This document shows positions 32,440 through 41,452 of a stretch of 64,000 nt of DNA, in pieces. Position 1 is the first letter of the stretch; every line of letters begins with the position of its first letter. Both the position numbers and the translations under genes were made by a program. The notes under the pieces are model-generated. The model ran no database searches. It saw only the letters and a program-made list of their open reading frames with translations, and had not been told where the DNA came from. The DNA lies in assembly GCF_004912155.1 (NCBI RefSeq), contig NZ_STGX01000008.1:178034-242033 (forward strand). Direction: 5' to 3'. This stretch comes from Glycomyces paridis (GTDB lineage: Bacteria > Actinomycetota > Actinomycetes > Mycobacteriales > Micromonosporaceae).

Positions 32440-33602
32440 CGGAGGCGACGGCAACGGCGCTGGCCGCCCGGCGCGACGCGATCGAGCAGACCGGTTGGGG
32501 GAGGACGGCCCGGCTGTGGCAGCCGCGGAACGCCTGCTTCTGGGTCTACGTGCTCGGCGTCGGCTACGGGGTCTGGATCCTGTTCGGCACCGTCAACCAG
32601 GGCATCCGCCTCTACGCGCCGGCCCTGGCCGTCAGCGCCGTGATCTTCTCGCTCTACTGCGTCCTGTTCTGGTGGTTCACCGCCCGGATCGACCGGTACG
32701 CCCGCCAGCCGCTCGTCCTGGTCGTCGCGGCCTTCGTCTGGGGCGGGTTCGCGGCGGCCTGGGGGATCGCCCTGTCCGCCAACGACGCCGTGCTGAACCT
32801 GTACGGCAAACTGTTCGGCAGCGCCTTCCAGTCCGACTTCGGCGCCGGTCTGACCGCGCCGTTCACCGAGGAACTGGCGAAGGGCTCGGGAGTGCTGCTC
32901 CTGCTGTTCATCGCCCCGCGCGTGGTCCGGACCGCCTACGACGGGTTCATCCTCGGCGCGTTCGTCGGCCTGGGCTTCGAGATCATCGAGGACATCTCCT
33001 ACGGACTGAACGCCGCCGCGCAGCAGTTCGGCTCCGACCAGCTCCACGCCAGCCTGAGCACCGTCGCCCTGCGACTGCTCACCGGCTTCTCCTCCCACAT
33101 CCTCTACTCCGCCCTCTTCGGCGCCGGCATCCTCTACCTCGTCGGCACCCCCGCCCAGCGCCGCCGGGCCGGCCTGGGACTGGGGCTCATGGCCACCGCG
33201 ATGCTCCTCCACGGCGTGTGGGACGCCAACGGCGGACTCTCCGGCGGCAACGAGACCCTCATGATCGTGCTGCTCATCGGCGAGGTACTCATCTCGTTGG
33301 CGATCGTGATCGGCGTCTTCCACCTGACCGTCAGGGCCGAGCGGGACGCGATGCGCGCGGTCATGACCCCCGAGGCCGAAACCGGCGTGATCACCGCCGA
33401 GGAACTCGACGCCGTCTCCGGCGGCTGGCGCCGACGCCGCGCCTACCGCCGGTCAGGCAAGGGCCGAGCCGAAAAACGCGCCCGCCGCCACCGCCTCGAA
33501 GCCGCCCACGACCTCGCCGACCAACTCGCCACCGCCGACGGCGCCGACACCGACCGCGTCCGCTTCGCCCGAACCGAACTCGCCCGCCTCGAATCCGCGT
33601 GA
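32436..33602 (+). CDS. PrsW-family intramembrane metalloprotease
   Basis: A 388-residue protein with about eight membrane segments. PrsW motifs are present: FTEELAKG (E-E-x2-K), FVGLGFEIIEDI, SSHILYSALFG and LLHGVWDANG, which hold the Glu and His residues thought to bind metal. PrsW in Bacillus cuts the anti-sigma factor RsiW within the membrane. Here the C-terminal tail (from about residue 330) is long, cytosolic and very Arg/Lys-rich. Overlap with the upstream gene suggests a functional pair. Confidence 0.9.
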   Translation: MTEATATALAARRDAIEQTGWGRTARLWQPRNACFWVYVLGVGYGVWILFGTVNQGIRLYAPALAVSAVIFSLYCVLFWWFTARIDRYARQPLVLVVAAFVWGGFAAAWGIALSANDAVLNLYGKLFGSAFQSDFGAGLTAPFTEELAKGSGVLLLLFIAPRVVRTAYDGFILGAFVGLGFEIIEDISYGLNAAAQQFGSDQLHASLSTVALRLLTGFSSHILYSALFGAGILYLVGTPAQRRRAGLGLGLMATAMLLHGVWDANGGLSGGNETLMIVLLIGEVLISLAIVIGVFHLTVRAERDAMRAVMTPEAETGVITAEELDAVSGGWRRRRAYRRSGKGRAEKRARRHRLEAAHDLADQLATADGADTDRVRFARTELARLESA

Positions 33603-33674
33603 CCCCGGCGCCAACGCCGAGATTCGCACCGTGAGCGCGGCGGCACGCCGAGGCGGACGGGACCCTGCTCGGCG

Positions 33675-34655
33675 TCAAGTGACGGCTCCGGTCGACGCAC
33701 CGGCCGCGCGTCGGAATCTCGCCGCGAGGCGCTCGAACGCCTCCGTGAGCTCCTCGCCCTCGACCACCTCGATGTCGGCGCCGAGCTGCGTCAGCCACAG
33801 CGCGAGCCGGTCGGGGTCCTCGGCGCCCAGCTCGACGCGGCACGAGGACTCGTCGACCGCCTCGACGTCGACCGGGAGTCGGAGCTTCGCGGCCACCTCG
33901 TCGGCCGGCGCCCGCACGAGCACACGGGCCCGGTACCGCCAGGACGCCTTGACGATGCGTTCGACGACGAACCGCACCGCCTCGTCGTCCCCGATCGCGT
34001 GCGGCCGGAACCGCGCGCCGGTCGGCGCTCGGGGGACCATGCGGTCGACGCGGAAGACCCGCCAGTCCTCGCGTTCGAGGTCCCATCCGAGGAGGTACCA
34101 CAGCGGCCCCCAGCTCACCAGCCGTTGTGGTTCGACATGTCGCGGCACCTCGCCGCCCTCGGGCTTGACGTACCCGAAGCGGAGCCGCTCGCGGCCGCGG
34201 ATCGCCGCGGCCACCGCGCCGAGCATCGCCGGATCGGGTGCCGGTCCCGCACCCGGAACGACGCTCGTCGCCTCCCGGATCGCGTCGACGCGCCGCCGCA
34301 GGCGCGAGGGCAGCACCTGCTCCAGCTTCGCGAGCGCGGTCAGCGAGGTCGCTTCGACGCCGAGCCTCCACGTCGCGACCGCGCCCAGCCCGACCGCGAC
34401 GGCGACCGCCTCGTCGTCGTCCAGCAGCAGCGGCGGCATCGCCGACCCTGCCGCCAGCCGGTACCCGCCCGCCACACCGGGCCTCGCGGTCACCGGATAG
34501 CCCAGCGACCGCAGCCTGCCGATGTCGGCGCGCACCGTCCGCGCGCTCACCCCCAGGCGCCCCGCGAGCTCAGCGCTCGTCCAGTCGCGTTTGAGCTGCA
34601 ACAACGACAGCATTTCGAGCAGGCGGGCCGAAGTTCCCAACATGGTCTCGATCAT
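33675..34655 (-). CDS. WYL-domain (YafY-like) transcriptional regulator
   Basis: A 326-residue regulator with an N-terminal helix-turn-helix (WTSAELAGRLGVSARTVRADIGRL), a central WYL domain (GPLWYLLGWDLEREDWRVFRVDRM) and a WCX-like C-terminus. ATG 34655 is preferred; ATG 34643 in frame is possible. It is divergent from an epoxide hydrolase with a 51-base gap, so it probably regulates that gene. Confidence 0.9.
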   Translation of the reverse strand: MIETMLGTSARLLEMLSLLQLKRDWTSAELAGRLGVSARTVRADIGRLRSLGYPVTARPGVAGGYRLAAGSAMPPLLLDDDEAVAVAVGLGAVATWRLGVEATSLTALAKLEQVLPSRLRRRVDAIREATSVVPGAGPAPDPAMLGAVAAAIRGRERLRFGYVKPEGGEVPRHVEPQRLVSWGPLWYLLGWDLEREDWRVFRVDRMVPRAPTGARFRPHAIGDDEAVRFVVERIVKASWRYRARVLVRAPADEVAAKLRLPVDVEAVDESSCRVELGAEDPDRLALWLTQLGADIEVVEGEELTEAFERLAARFRRAAGASTGAVT

Positions 34656-34706
34656 TCCAGCAATCGCGGAAGCGAACCTGCCGCATTCCCTGAAACCGTG
34701 GGAGCC

Positions 34707-35849
34707 ATGAACGAGAACAACGCACTCATCCCGTTTCGCATCCACGTCCCGCAGGCCGACCTCGACGACCTTCGCGGCCGACTGGCGCACACGCGCTGGC
34801 CGGACCCCGTGCCGGGCCGCGACGACCCCGCCGACTTCAGTCGAGGCATCCCGCTCGCGTACCTGAAGGACCTCGCCGAACACTGGCGCGACGGTTTCGA
34901 CTGGCGCGCGCAGGAAGCCGAACTCAACCGGCACGAGCAGTTCACCACGGTCGTCGACGGCCAGACCTTCCACGGCGTCCACGCGCGATCGGCGAGGCCG
35001 GCAGCCGTCCCGCTGCTGCTGAACCACGGCTGGCCGGGCTCCTTCGTCGAGTACCAGCGGCTCATCCCGCTGCTGACCGACGATTTCCACGTGGTCGTGC
35101 TCTCGCCGCCCGGATTCGGGTTCTCCACCCCGCTGTCGGGGACCGGCTGGGAGTTCGCGCGGACCGCGGCGGCCTTCGCCGAGATCATGACCCGCCTGGG
35201 CTACGAGCGGTTCGCGTCCCACGGCACCGACATCGGCACCGCCACGGTCGGCCGCCTCGCCGCGGACCACCCCGAACGGGTCATCGCCACCCACCTTGGC
35301 GCCGAACGCCGATGGCTCGGACTGATCGGCGACGTGTTCCCCTACCCCGAAGGGCTGTCCGACGACGAGACCGCCCAGATCGCGGCGATCCGTGCCGATG
35401 CCGCGGCCGAGCGCGGGTACCTGGAGATGCAGCACCACCGGCCCGACACGATCGGTGCCGCACTCGCCGATTCACCGGTCGGCCAGCTCGCGTGGATCGC
35501 CGAGAAGTACAAGACCGGGACCGAAGGCGCCCACCGGACGCCGGACGAGACGGTCGACCGCGACCACCTCCTCGCGAACGTCAGCCTGTACTGGTTCACC
35601 CGCAGCGGCCCTTCGAGCGCGCAGTTCTACTACGAGACCGCGCACGCCGGCCCCCCGCCGTCGACGGAATCCGAAGTGCCCACCGGATGGGCCGTGTTCG
35701 ACACCCACCCGCTCATGCGCCGCGCGTTCGATCCCCACGGCGCGGTCGGCCACTGGAGCGAATTCGCCGCAGGAGGCCACTACCCTGCGATGGAAGAGCC
35801 GAAACTGCTCGCCGACGACCTCCGCGCCTTCTTCCTCGGACGCGTCTGA
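34707..35849 (+). CDS. epoxide hydrolase (EHN-type)
   Basis: A 380-residue alpha/beta hydrolase with the N-terminal EHN region (PFRIHVPQADLDDLRGRLAHTRWPD). The oxyanion motif is HGWPGSFVEY; the nucleophile Asp is in SHGTDIGTATV; the base His is in AGGHYPAMEEP. It opens epoxides to diols; the natural substrate is unknown. ATG 34707 follows GGGAG. A terminator follows. Confidence 0.92.
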   Translation: MNENNALIPFRIHVPQADLDDLRGRLAHTRWPDPVPGRDDPADFSRGIPLAYLKDLAEHWRDGFDWRAQEAELNRHEQFTTVVDGQTFHGVHARSARPAAVPLLLNHGWPGSFVEYQRLIPLLTDDFHVVVLSPPGFGFSTPLSGTGWEFARTAAAFAEIMTRLGYERFASHGTDIGTATVGRLAADHPERVIATHLGAERRWLGLIGDVFPYPEGLSDDETAQIAAIRADAAAERGYLEMQHHRPDTIGAALADSPVGQLAWIAEKYKTGTEGAHRTPDETVDRDHLLANVSLYWFTRSGPSSAQFYYETAHAGPPPSTESEVPTGWAVFDTHPLMRRAFDPHGAVGHWSEFAAGGHYPAMEEPKLLADDLRAFFLGRV

Positions 35850-35857
35850 CGACCGGT

Positions 35858-35887
35858 TCGGGTCCGGTGCGACACGACCGGACCCGA
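35858..35887 (+). terminator. terminator of the epoxide hydrolase gene
   Basis: TCGGGTCCGGT pairs with ACCGGACCCGA (11 bp) around an 8-base loop, 8 bases after the stop. Confidence 0.75.
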
Positions 35888-35994
35888 CGGCCTGTCGGAG
35901 CCCACAGCGAAAACGGCGTCGCCGAGGGGATCATGGCCTGTGGAAGCGGTGTGGCACCATCGCCCGGTAGCCGATTCCCCTTGCTGGAGTGCCG

Positions 35995-38900
35995 ATGCGA
36001 AACGCGACCCCTCCCGACGCCGCGGAGCTGCTGGCGGCGGCCGACAGCCGGTCCTACCAGGACCGGACGCGCGAGCTGTACAGGATCGCCCAGGACTGCC
36101 GCGGCCACGAGCGTTTCCCCGCGCTCCTGACCGATCTCGCCCGCCACAGCGTCTTCGGCTCCCGGCTGTCCCTGCATCTCGCCTCCTTCTCGGGGCACAC
36201 GGGACATCTGCGGACCCTTCTCGACCATCCCGACGCCGCCACCGCGGCGGCCGCGATCACCGCCGCGGTCGAGCACCCGGCGATGGCCGCGGCGGTCGAG
36301 GCCGCGATCCCGTCCCAGTCCCGCACCGCCCGCCTCGCCGCCTACCGGGCCCTGCGCAAACACCGCAACGAACCGCTCGCCGACCGGCTCCTCCCGGTCG
36401 TGGTCGAGCACTGCGGGCCGGCCGAGGCCGCCCGGCTCCTCCCTGCGTGCTCTGCCGCGGTCGTCGCCGCGCACCTCGACGAGTTCGCCCCGTACGACCT
36501 CGCCTGGTCGCAACTCGCGAAGCACCACACCGCGGTCTTCACCCAGTACGCGACCGCGGCGCTCGCCGCACGTTCCCCCGAGCTGCACGCGAACTGGTGG
36601 CGTCACCACCTCCGCGGGCTCACCGCGGCCCTCGAACGCGCCCCGCACGCCTGGATCGACCTGCTCGAACGCCACCCGGCCGAGACGACCGACGAGGCCG
36701 TCCGAGCGGCGCTGCCGACGCTGCTCGCCGCCGACGCCGACCGCACCTGGAACTATCTCCTCGACCCTCGCCGCGGCAGCCTCCTCGCCGCGGCCGTGCG
36801 GCGCCGAGCAGTCATGCGACGGCTGGTCGCCGAGCCGCCCGCCAGGATCGCGCTCGTCGTCGGCCGCAGCCGCGCCGACCTGCGGAGCCTGCTCAAGCAT
36901 GTGGCCCCGTCACGCCGGATCGAAGTGCTCGACGCCGTCCGCCGGGCCGGAGTCGCCGTTGACGAGGCGGCCGTGCTCGCGCGCCTTCCCGCCGAAGCCC
37001 GCACGGCGACCGCCCGGCGGCTGCTGACCGACCGCCACGTCGCCGCCGACCCTTCACGTCGCGAAGTCGTGCGGTCGCACCTCCCCTACGAGGAGGTCCG
37101 CGACGACCTCACCGCCGGGACCCGCCGCTCCGACGTCCACGAACGAGCCCGGTCCTACCAGGGGCTCGTGCACGCCGCGGCGTTCAGCGGGGACGCCGCG
37201 CTCACGGACCTCCTCGGGCGCCTCGACCGCGCCGTCAAGGACCAGGGCCTGATCCACGACAAGATCCTCACCGGACTCCTCGCCGTACGCCCGCACGACT
37301 GGACCGCCGCGAACCTCGCCGCACTCGAAGCGCTCGCCGCCGGTTTCCTGAGCGCACCCGCGCGGTCCTCGAACACCGTGGGCCGCTTGACGGCCCTCGC
37401 CGCCCGCCTGGTCCGGACCGCGCAGGGCCGTCCCGAGCCGACCGAAGCGGGCCGACGCCTGCTCACCCGCCTCCTCGCCGAACCGGTGAACTGGGAGCTC
37501 ACCGTCGCACTGCGGTCGCTCCCGCAGCGCTTCGTCGCCGACCTCGCGCAGCGGGCCGCGCCCGACCTCGCGGAACGCGCCGCCGCCAACGAGTACGCCG
37601 CCGCGCTGGCGCTCGCCGCCGTCCTCGGCCGACGACTCGGGCGGGCGCCCGCGCTCGAACCGGTCCTGCGCCGGGCCCTCGACTCGAAGAACACCGGCAA
37701 CCGCCACCAAGCGGCGCAATGCCTCCTGCGCATCGGGAACGGCGCGCACGCCCGCATCGCCGAACTCACCGATGCCTTTCCGGGCCGGTCCGGATGGTTC
37801 CAGGCCCTCGCCGCGCACCGGTGCGACCTCCTGCCGGCCTGGTTCGCGACGATCCGCGAAGACTCCCCGACCGCGGTCCTGCACCAGCTCACCGGCCACA
37901 TGAGCGAGTCCGTCCTCGAACAGTGGCCGCCCGCGGTCCGCGCCGCCTACCAGAAGACGCTGCGCGCCAACGCCACCGACCACCGCCGCAACCCGCGCCT
38001 CCGACAGGCCGCGGCCCGCGCCCTCGCGCGCGTCCCCGGTGTCGCCCTCGCCGATCTCGCGCCGCTGCTCGAAGGCGAGGACCCGGCGCTCCGCGCCGTC
38101 GCCGTGAGCGAACTGCACCGCGTCGCGCCCGTCGAGGACGCCTGGGCGGCGCTGCCGCCGTTCCTCGCCTCACCGGACGCGGCCCTCGCGGCCGCGGCCA
38201 TGGACCGCCTCGCGCAACGCTCCCGCCCCGCCGTCATCGCCGCCGCCGTCGCACCGCTGCTGCACTCGCCCAAGGTCACCGCCCGGAAGCAGGCCGTCCG
38301 GGTCCTGGCCCGGTTCCGCGTCCCCGAAGCAGGAGCGCTCCTCACAGGACTGTGGCACGACCCGGCCCTCCACGGGAGCGTCCGCGAGGCCGTCGCGGCC
38401 TCCGCGGCCGAACGCCTCGCCGAACCCTGGGCGCGGGCGGTGGTCGAAGGCGTCGACGCCTTCGGTCCCGACGTCCAGATCGCAGTGCTTGCGCTCGCCC
38501 CCGAACTGATCCCCGCCGACTTCCGCAGCCGCTACATCGAACTGCTGGTCACGGCCGCGGGCAAGGACGACGACCGGCTCCAGGTCGCCGGAGCGGACGG
38601 CCTCGCCCGCTGGGCCGGCCAGGCTCCCGAGGCCGCCGACGCCCTGGTGGCGCTCGCGACCGACCTCGACGCGACCGACGTCTGGGCCGCCGCGATGAAC
38701 GCCCTCTGCTCGATCGCCGCCGCCGGGGGCGACCCCGCGCCGCTCCTGCGCGCCGCCGACCTCCTCAACGACAAGACCGACGCGCCGAACGCCGAAGCGG
38801 ACCGCGACCTTCCCGTGCGCCAACGTTTCCAACGGATCCTCGGCAACCTGGCCCCGGACTACGCGTTCGCGACCGCCCCGCCCGGCGTCATCGCCGCCGT

Positions 38901-39300
38901 GGCGCAGCGGCTCCCGACCGACCTGGGCACGCGCCTCCTGGCCCGCACGATCGCCTGGGACGCGGCGCCCGAGACCGTGCAGACCCTGATCGACCGCCTC
39001 CAGGACCAGGTGGAGGCCAGGCTCGTCGGCGAAGCCATCGACGACCGGATGCTCTACGACAACCCGCCGGACGCCCTGCCCTTCCTGACGGCCCTGGTCG
39101 ACTCGACCGACACCAACGCCGCCATCGTCGCCGCCTCGATCATCGACAGCGCCGCGACCGCCAGCGAATGGGACGAACCCTGGCGCCACCTGCTCCAGCG
39201 CCTGCGCGCCCACGAGTCCTCAGCGGTCCGCGTGCTCGCCTTCAGCGTCTACACCGCCGAGGAATACGTAGGAGCCACCTGGAGCAACCGCTCAGCGTGA
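35995..39300 (+). CDS. giant HEAT-like helical-repeat protein, function unknown
   Basis: An 1101-residue soluble protein made almost wholly of alpha-helical repeats rich in Ala, Arg, Leu and Asp. Repeats resembling HEAT/PBS-lyase units are clearest from about residue 670 to 830 (LRQAAARALARVPGVALADLA, LRAVAVSELHRVAPVEDAW, ARKQAVRVLARFRVPEAGALL). No signal peptide, membrane segment or catalytic motif is visible, so it is likely a cytosolic scaffold. ATG 35995 has GGAG 5 bases upstream. It is monocistronic as far as visible, which gives no hint of partners. Confidence 0.85.
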   Translation: MRNATPPDAAELLAAADSRSYQDRTRELYRIAQDCRGHERFPALLTDLARHSVFGSRLSLHLASFSGHTGHLRTLLDHPDAATAAAAITAAVEHPAMAAAVEAAIPSQSRTARLAAYRALRKHRNEPLADRLLPVVVEHCGPAEAARLLPACSAAVVAAHLDEFAPYDLAWSQLAKHHTAVFTQYATAALAARSPELHANWWRHHLRGLTAALERAPHAWIDLLERHPAETTDEAVRAALPTLLAADADRTWNYLLDPRRGSLLAAAVRRRAVMRRLVAEPPARIALVVGRSRADLRSLLKHVAPSRRIEVLDAVRRAGVAVDEAAVLARLPAEARTATARRLLTDRHVAADPSRREVVRSHLPYEEVRDDLTAGTRRSDVHERARSYQGLVHAAAFSGDAALTDLLGRLDRAVKDQGLIHDKILTGLLAVRPHDWTAANLAALEALAAGFLSAPARSSNTVGRLTALAARLVRTAQGRPEPTEAGRRLLTRLLAEPVNWELTVALRSLPQRFVADLAQRAAPDLAERAAANEYAAALALAAVLGRRLGRAPALEPVLRRALDSKNTGNRHQAAQCLLRIGNGAHARIAELTDAFPGRSGWFQALAAHRCDLLPAWFATIREDSPTAVLHQLTGHMSESVLEQWPPAVRAAYQKTLRANATDHRRNPRLRQAAARALARVPGVALADLAPLLEGEDPALRAVAVSELHRVAPVEDAWAALPPFLASPDAALAAAAMDRLAQRSRPAVIAAAVAPLLHSPKVTARKQAVRVLARFRVPEAGALLTGLWHDPALHGSVREAVAASAAERLAEPWARAVVEGVDAFGPDVQIAVLALAPELIPADFRSRYIELLVTAAGKDDDRLQVAGADGLARWAGQAPEAADALVALATDLDATDVWAAAMNALCSIAAAGGDPAPLLRAADLLNDKTDAPNAEADRDLPVRQRFQRILGNLAPDYAFATAPPGVIAAVAQRLPTDLGTRLLARTIAWDAAPETVQTLIDRLQDQVEARLVGEAIDDRMLYDNPPDALPFLTALVDSTDTNAAIVAASIIDSAATASEWDEPWRHLLQRLRAHESSAVRVLAFSVYTAEEYVGATWSNRSA

Positions 39301-39606
39301 GCGTTGCGAGTGCCTGAGCCGGCGCATGTTTGCGGAGTGCCGCACGGCCCCGACCGCCAGCCACAGCACCATCCAAAACAGGCACACGGCGGCGAACGTC
39401 ACCACTGCGTAGCGGACATCGCTGAAGGACAATCCGACTGTGAAGCCCGCTGAGAACCCGAGCGAGAGCACACCCAGCAGCACACCTTTCGCGGAGTCCT
39501 TGAAGTACCTGGCGAAGGAGGCCGACCGCTGTCGCAAAGGGAGTTCGATGGCGGCCTCCACGTGGTGGGTTGAATGATGTCCACCAGCATGGCATTGGCG
39601 CCCCAC
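39292..39606 (-). CDS. small membrane protein, uncertain start
   Basis: A 104-residue ORF with two hydrophobic segments (KGVLLGVLSLGFSAGFTVGLS and YAVVTFAAVCLFWMVLWLAV) and a basic tail. The ORF start used is a GTG at 39606 with no good ribosome-binding site; the true start may be a GTG nearer VEAAIELPL. It overlaps the convergent HEAT gene by 9 bases. No family was recognised. Confidence 0.55.
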   Translation of the reverse strand: MGRQCHAGGHHSTHHVEAAIELPLRQRSASFARYFKDSAKGVLLGVLSLGFSAGFTVGLSFSDVRYAVVTFAAVCLFWMVLWLAVGAVRHSANMRRLRHSQRSR

Positions 39607-39697
39607 CTCGTTGGCAGGTGGCCTGTTGCCGCAAGGCGTCAGGCCGGTCTGGCCGTAGCGGGGACCGGGGCGCGTTTCCTCCTCCGTGGGGATTCGT

Positions 39698-41452
39698 TCA
39701 GTGCGGTCCGCCCTGCCAGGCGTTCCAGAGTCGCATGTAGAGACCTCGTCTGCGAAGAAGCTCTTCGTGATTCCCGAGTTCGCGTATGCGGCCGCCGTCG
39801 ATCACGGCGATGCGATCCGCTACGCGCGCGGTGGCCAGGCGGTGCGCGATCGTGATCACTGTGCGGTCTTCCAGCACCGACCACAGGGACCGTTCCACGG
39901 TGCTCGCTGATCCGGGTGTGAGGAGCGACGTCGCCTCGTCGAGGACGACGGTCTGCGGGTCGCTGAGCAGGACGCGTGCGAGCGCGATCTGTTGGGCGTG
40001 GGCGCCGGAGAGACTGTCGTGCTGGCTGACGATCGTGTCGAGGCCGGCCGGAAGGCCGTCGAGCCAGTGCGCGCCGACGGCGCTCATCGCCGCGTGGAGT
40101 TCGCCGTCTTCGGCATCCGGGCGGGCCAGGAGAAGGTTGGTGCGGATCGTGTCGTGGAACAGGTGCTGTTCCTGGGTGACGAGTGCGATATGCGATCGGC
40201 GCACTTCCAATGGCAGTGCGGACACCTCGACTCCGCCGAGCGTGATGGACCCGGAGGTCGGCGCTTCGATGCCGACCAGGAGGCGGGCGAGCGTGGATTT
40301 CCCGGCGCCCGAGGCGCCGACGATCACCAGGTTCTCGCCGGGGCGGATCTCGAGGTCGATGCCGTGGAGGACGGTCGGGCCCTGCTCGTAGGCGAAGGAC
40401 ACGTCGGCGACGGCGAGGCGCGGCCCGGAAGGGGTCGCGGTCGACGGCGTCGGGTTCGCGACGTCGGCGCCTGCGAGACCTTCGACTCGCGCGAACGACG
40501 CGATGGCGCTTTGCAGGGATTCGAGCCATAGGAGGACGACGTCGAGCGGGCCGCTCATCTGCCGCACGTAGAGGAGGATCGCGATGAGCGAGCCGAGCGC
40601 GACCGCGTTCGCCTGATACATCCACGCGCCGGCGAGCAGGACTAGCACCAGGGCGAGGGCGTAGGAGGAGTCCACCGCGGGGAACAGGACGCTGCGAAGG
40701 CGCAGCGTGGCGAACTGCGCGGCGCGCGCGGTCGCAGCGCGGCGCACGATGTCGTCCTGCCTTCGGCGCTGGAGGCCGTAGAGTTCGACGGCTCGGGCCC
40801 CGTTGACGGTCCCCGAGAGGCTCTCGGCGAGCCGGCCGTGTCCGTCGGCCTCGGCGAGGTACCCGGCTGCCGCGCGGCGCAGGTACCAGCGGGTGACCAA
40901 GGGAATGCCGAGCATGCCGATGATCGTGACGATGGCGAGCGGGACGCTGAGGACCGCGACGAAGACGAAGGTCAGGACGACCTGCACGATCGAGACCAGC
41001 ATCTCCGGGGCCGCGCTGCTGAAGATCCCCGTGACGCGGCGCGTGTCGCCGGTGGTCCGGACCATCAGGTCGCCGGTGTCCGCCTTGTCGACGATCCTGG
41101 CCGGAAGATTGAGGACACGATCGACGATCGAGCGGCGGAGCCGTTGCGACAGGCGTAGGCCGAACCGCGCCGTCACCAGGAACGAGTACCGCGAGATCAG
41201 CAGTTGCAGGACCGCGAGCAGGACGAGCACGGCACCGTATCGATCGACCTCGGCGAGGCTCGCTCCGCCCGTGATCTCGTCGATCACGACGCCGGCCAGC
41301 CACGGCGGCGCCAGCGCCAGGGCGGCGGTGACGGTCCCGAACCCGATGGTGAAGACGAACATCCACGGATCGGCGCGGACCAGGCGCCCTGCGGCACGGC
41401 CCAGCTCGCTTCGTGAGGCGATGGGGAATCCCGACTCCGACTGGTGGCTCAT
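39698..41452 (-). CDS. ABC exporter half-transporter with intact ATP-binding residues
   Basis: A 584-residue fused TMD-NBD protein. Walker A is GASGAGKST (379-387), Q-loop Gln427, Walker B VVLDE (Asp505, Glu506) and H-loop His537. The signature, however, is LSGAHAQQ instead of LSGGQRQR, and the D-loop reads LTPGS rather than LD. It starts at ATG 41452, overlapping the stop of the upstream half-transporter by 4 bases, so the two are co-translated and form a heterodimer. It probably exports a drug, lipid or peptide; the substrate is unknown. Confidence 0.93.
   Translation of the reverse strand: MSHQSESGFPIASRSELGRAAGRLVRADPWMFVFTIGFGTVTAALALAPPWLAGVVIDEITGGASLAEVDRYGAVLVLLAVLQLLISRYSFLVTARFGLRLSQRLRRSIVDRVLNLPARIVDKADTGDLMVRTTGDTRRVTGIFSSAAPEMLVSIVQVVLTFVFVAVLSVPLAIVTIIGMLGIPLVTRWYLRRAAAGYLAEADGHGRLAESLSGTVNGARAVELYGLQRRRQDDIVRRAATARAAQFATLRLRSVLFPAVDSSYALALVLVLLAGAWMYQANAVALGSLIAILLYVRQMSGPLDVVLLWLESLQSAIASFARVEGLAGADVANPTPSTATPSGPRLAVADVSFAYEQGPTVLHGIDLEIRPGENLVIVGASGAGKSTLARLLVGIEAPTSGSITLGGVEVSALPLEVRRSHIALVTQEQHLFHDTIRTNLLLARPDAEDGELHAAMSAVGAHWLDGLPAGLDTIVSQHDSLSGAHAQQIALARVLLSDPQTVVLDEATSLLTPGSASTVERSLWSVLEDRTVITIAHRLATARVADRIAVIDGGRIRELGNHEELLRRRGLYMRLWNAWQGGPH

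Noticed and set aside
35845-35994. Mobile element signature near the HEAT gene
   Set aside because: Inverted repeats there form an ordinary terminator; no transposase frame or target-site duplication was seen.
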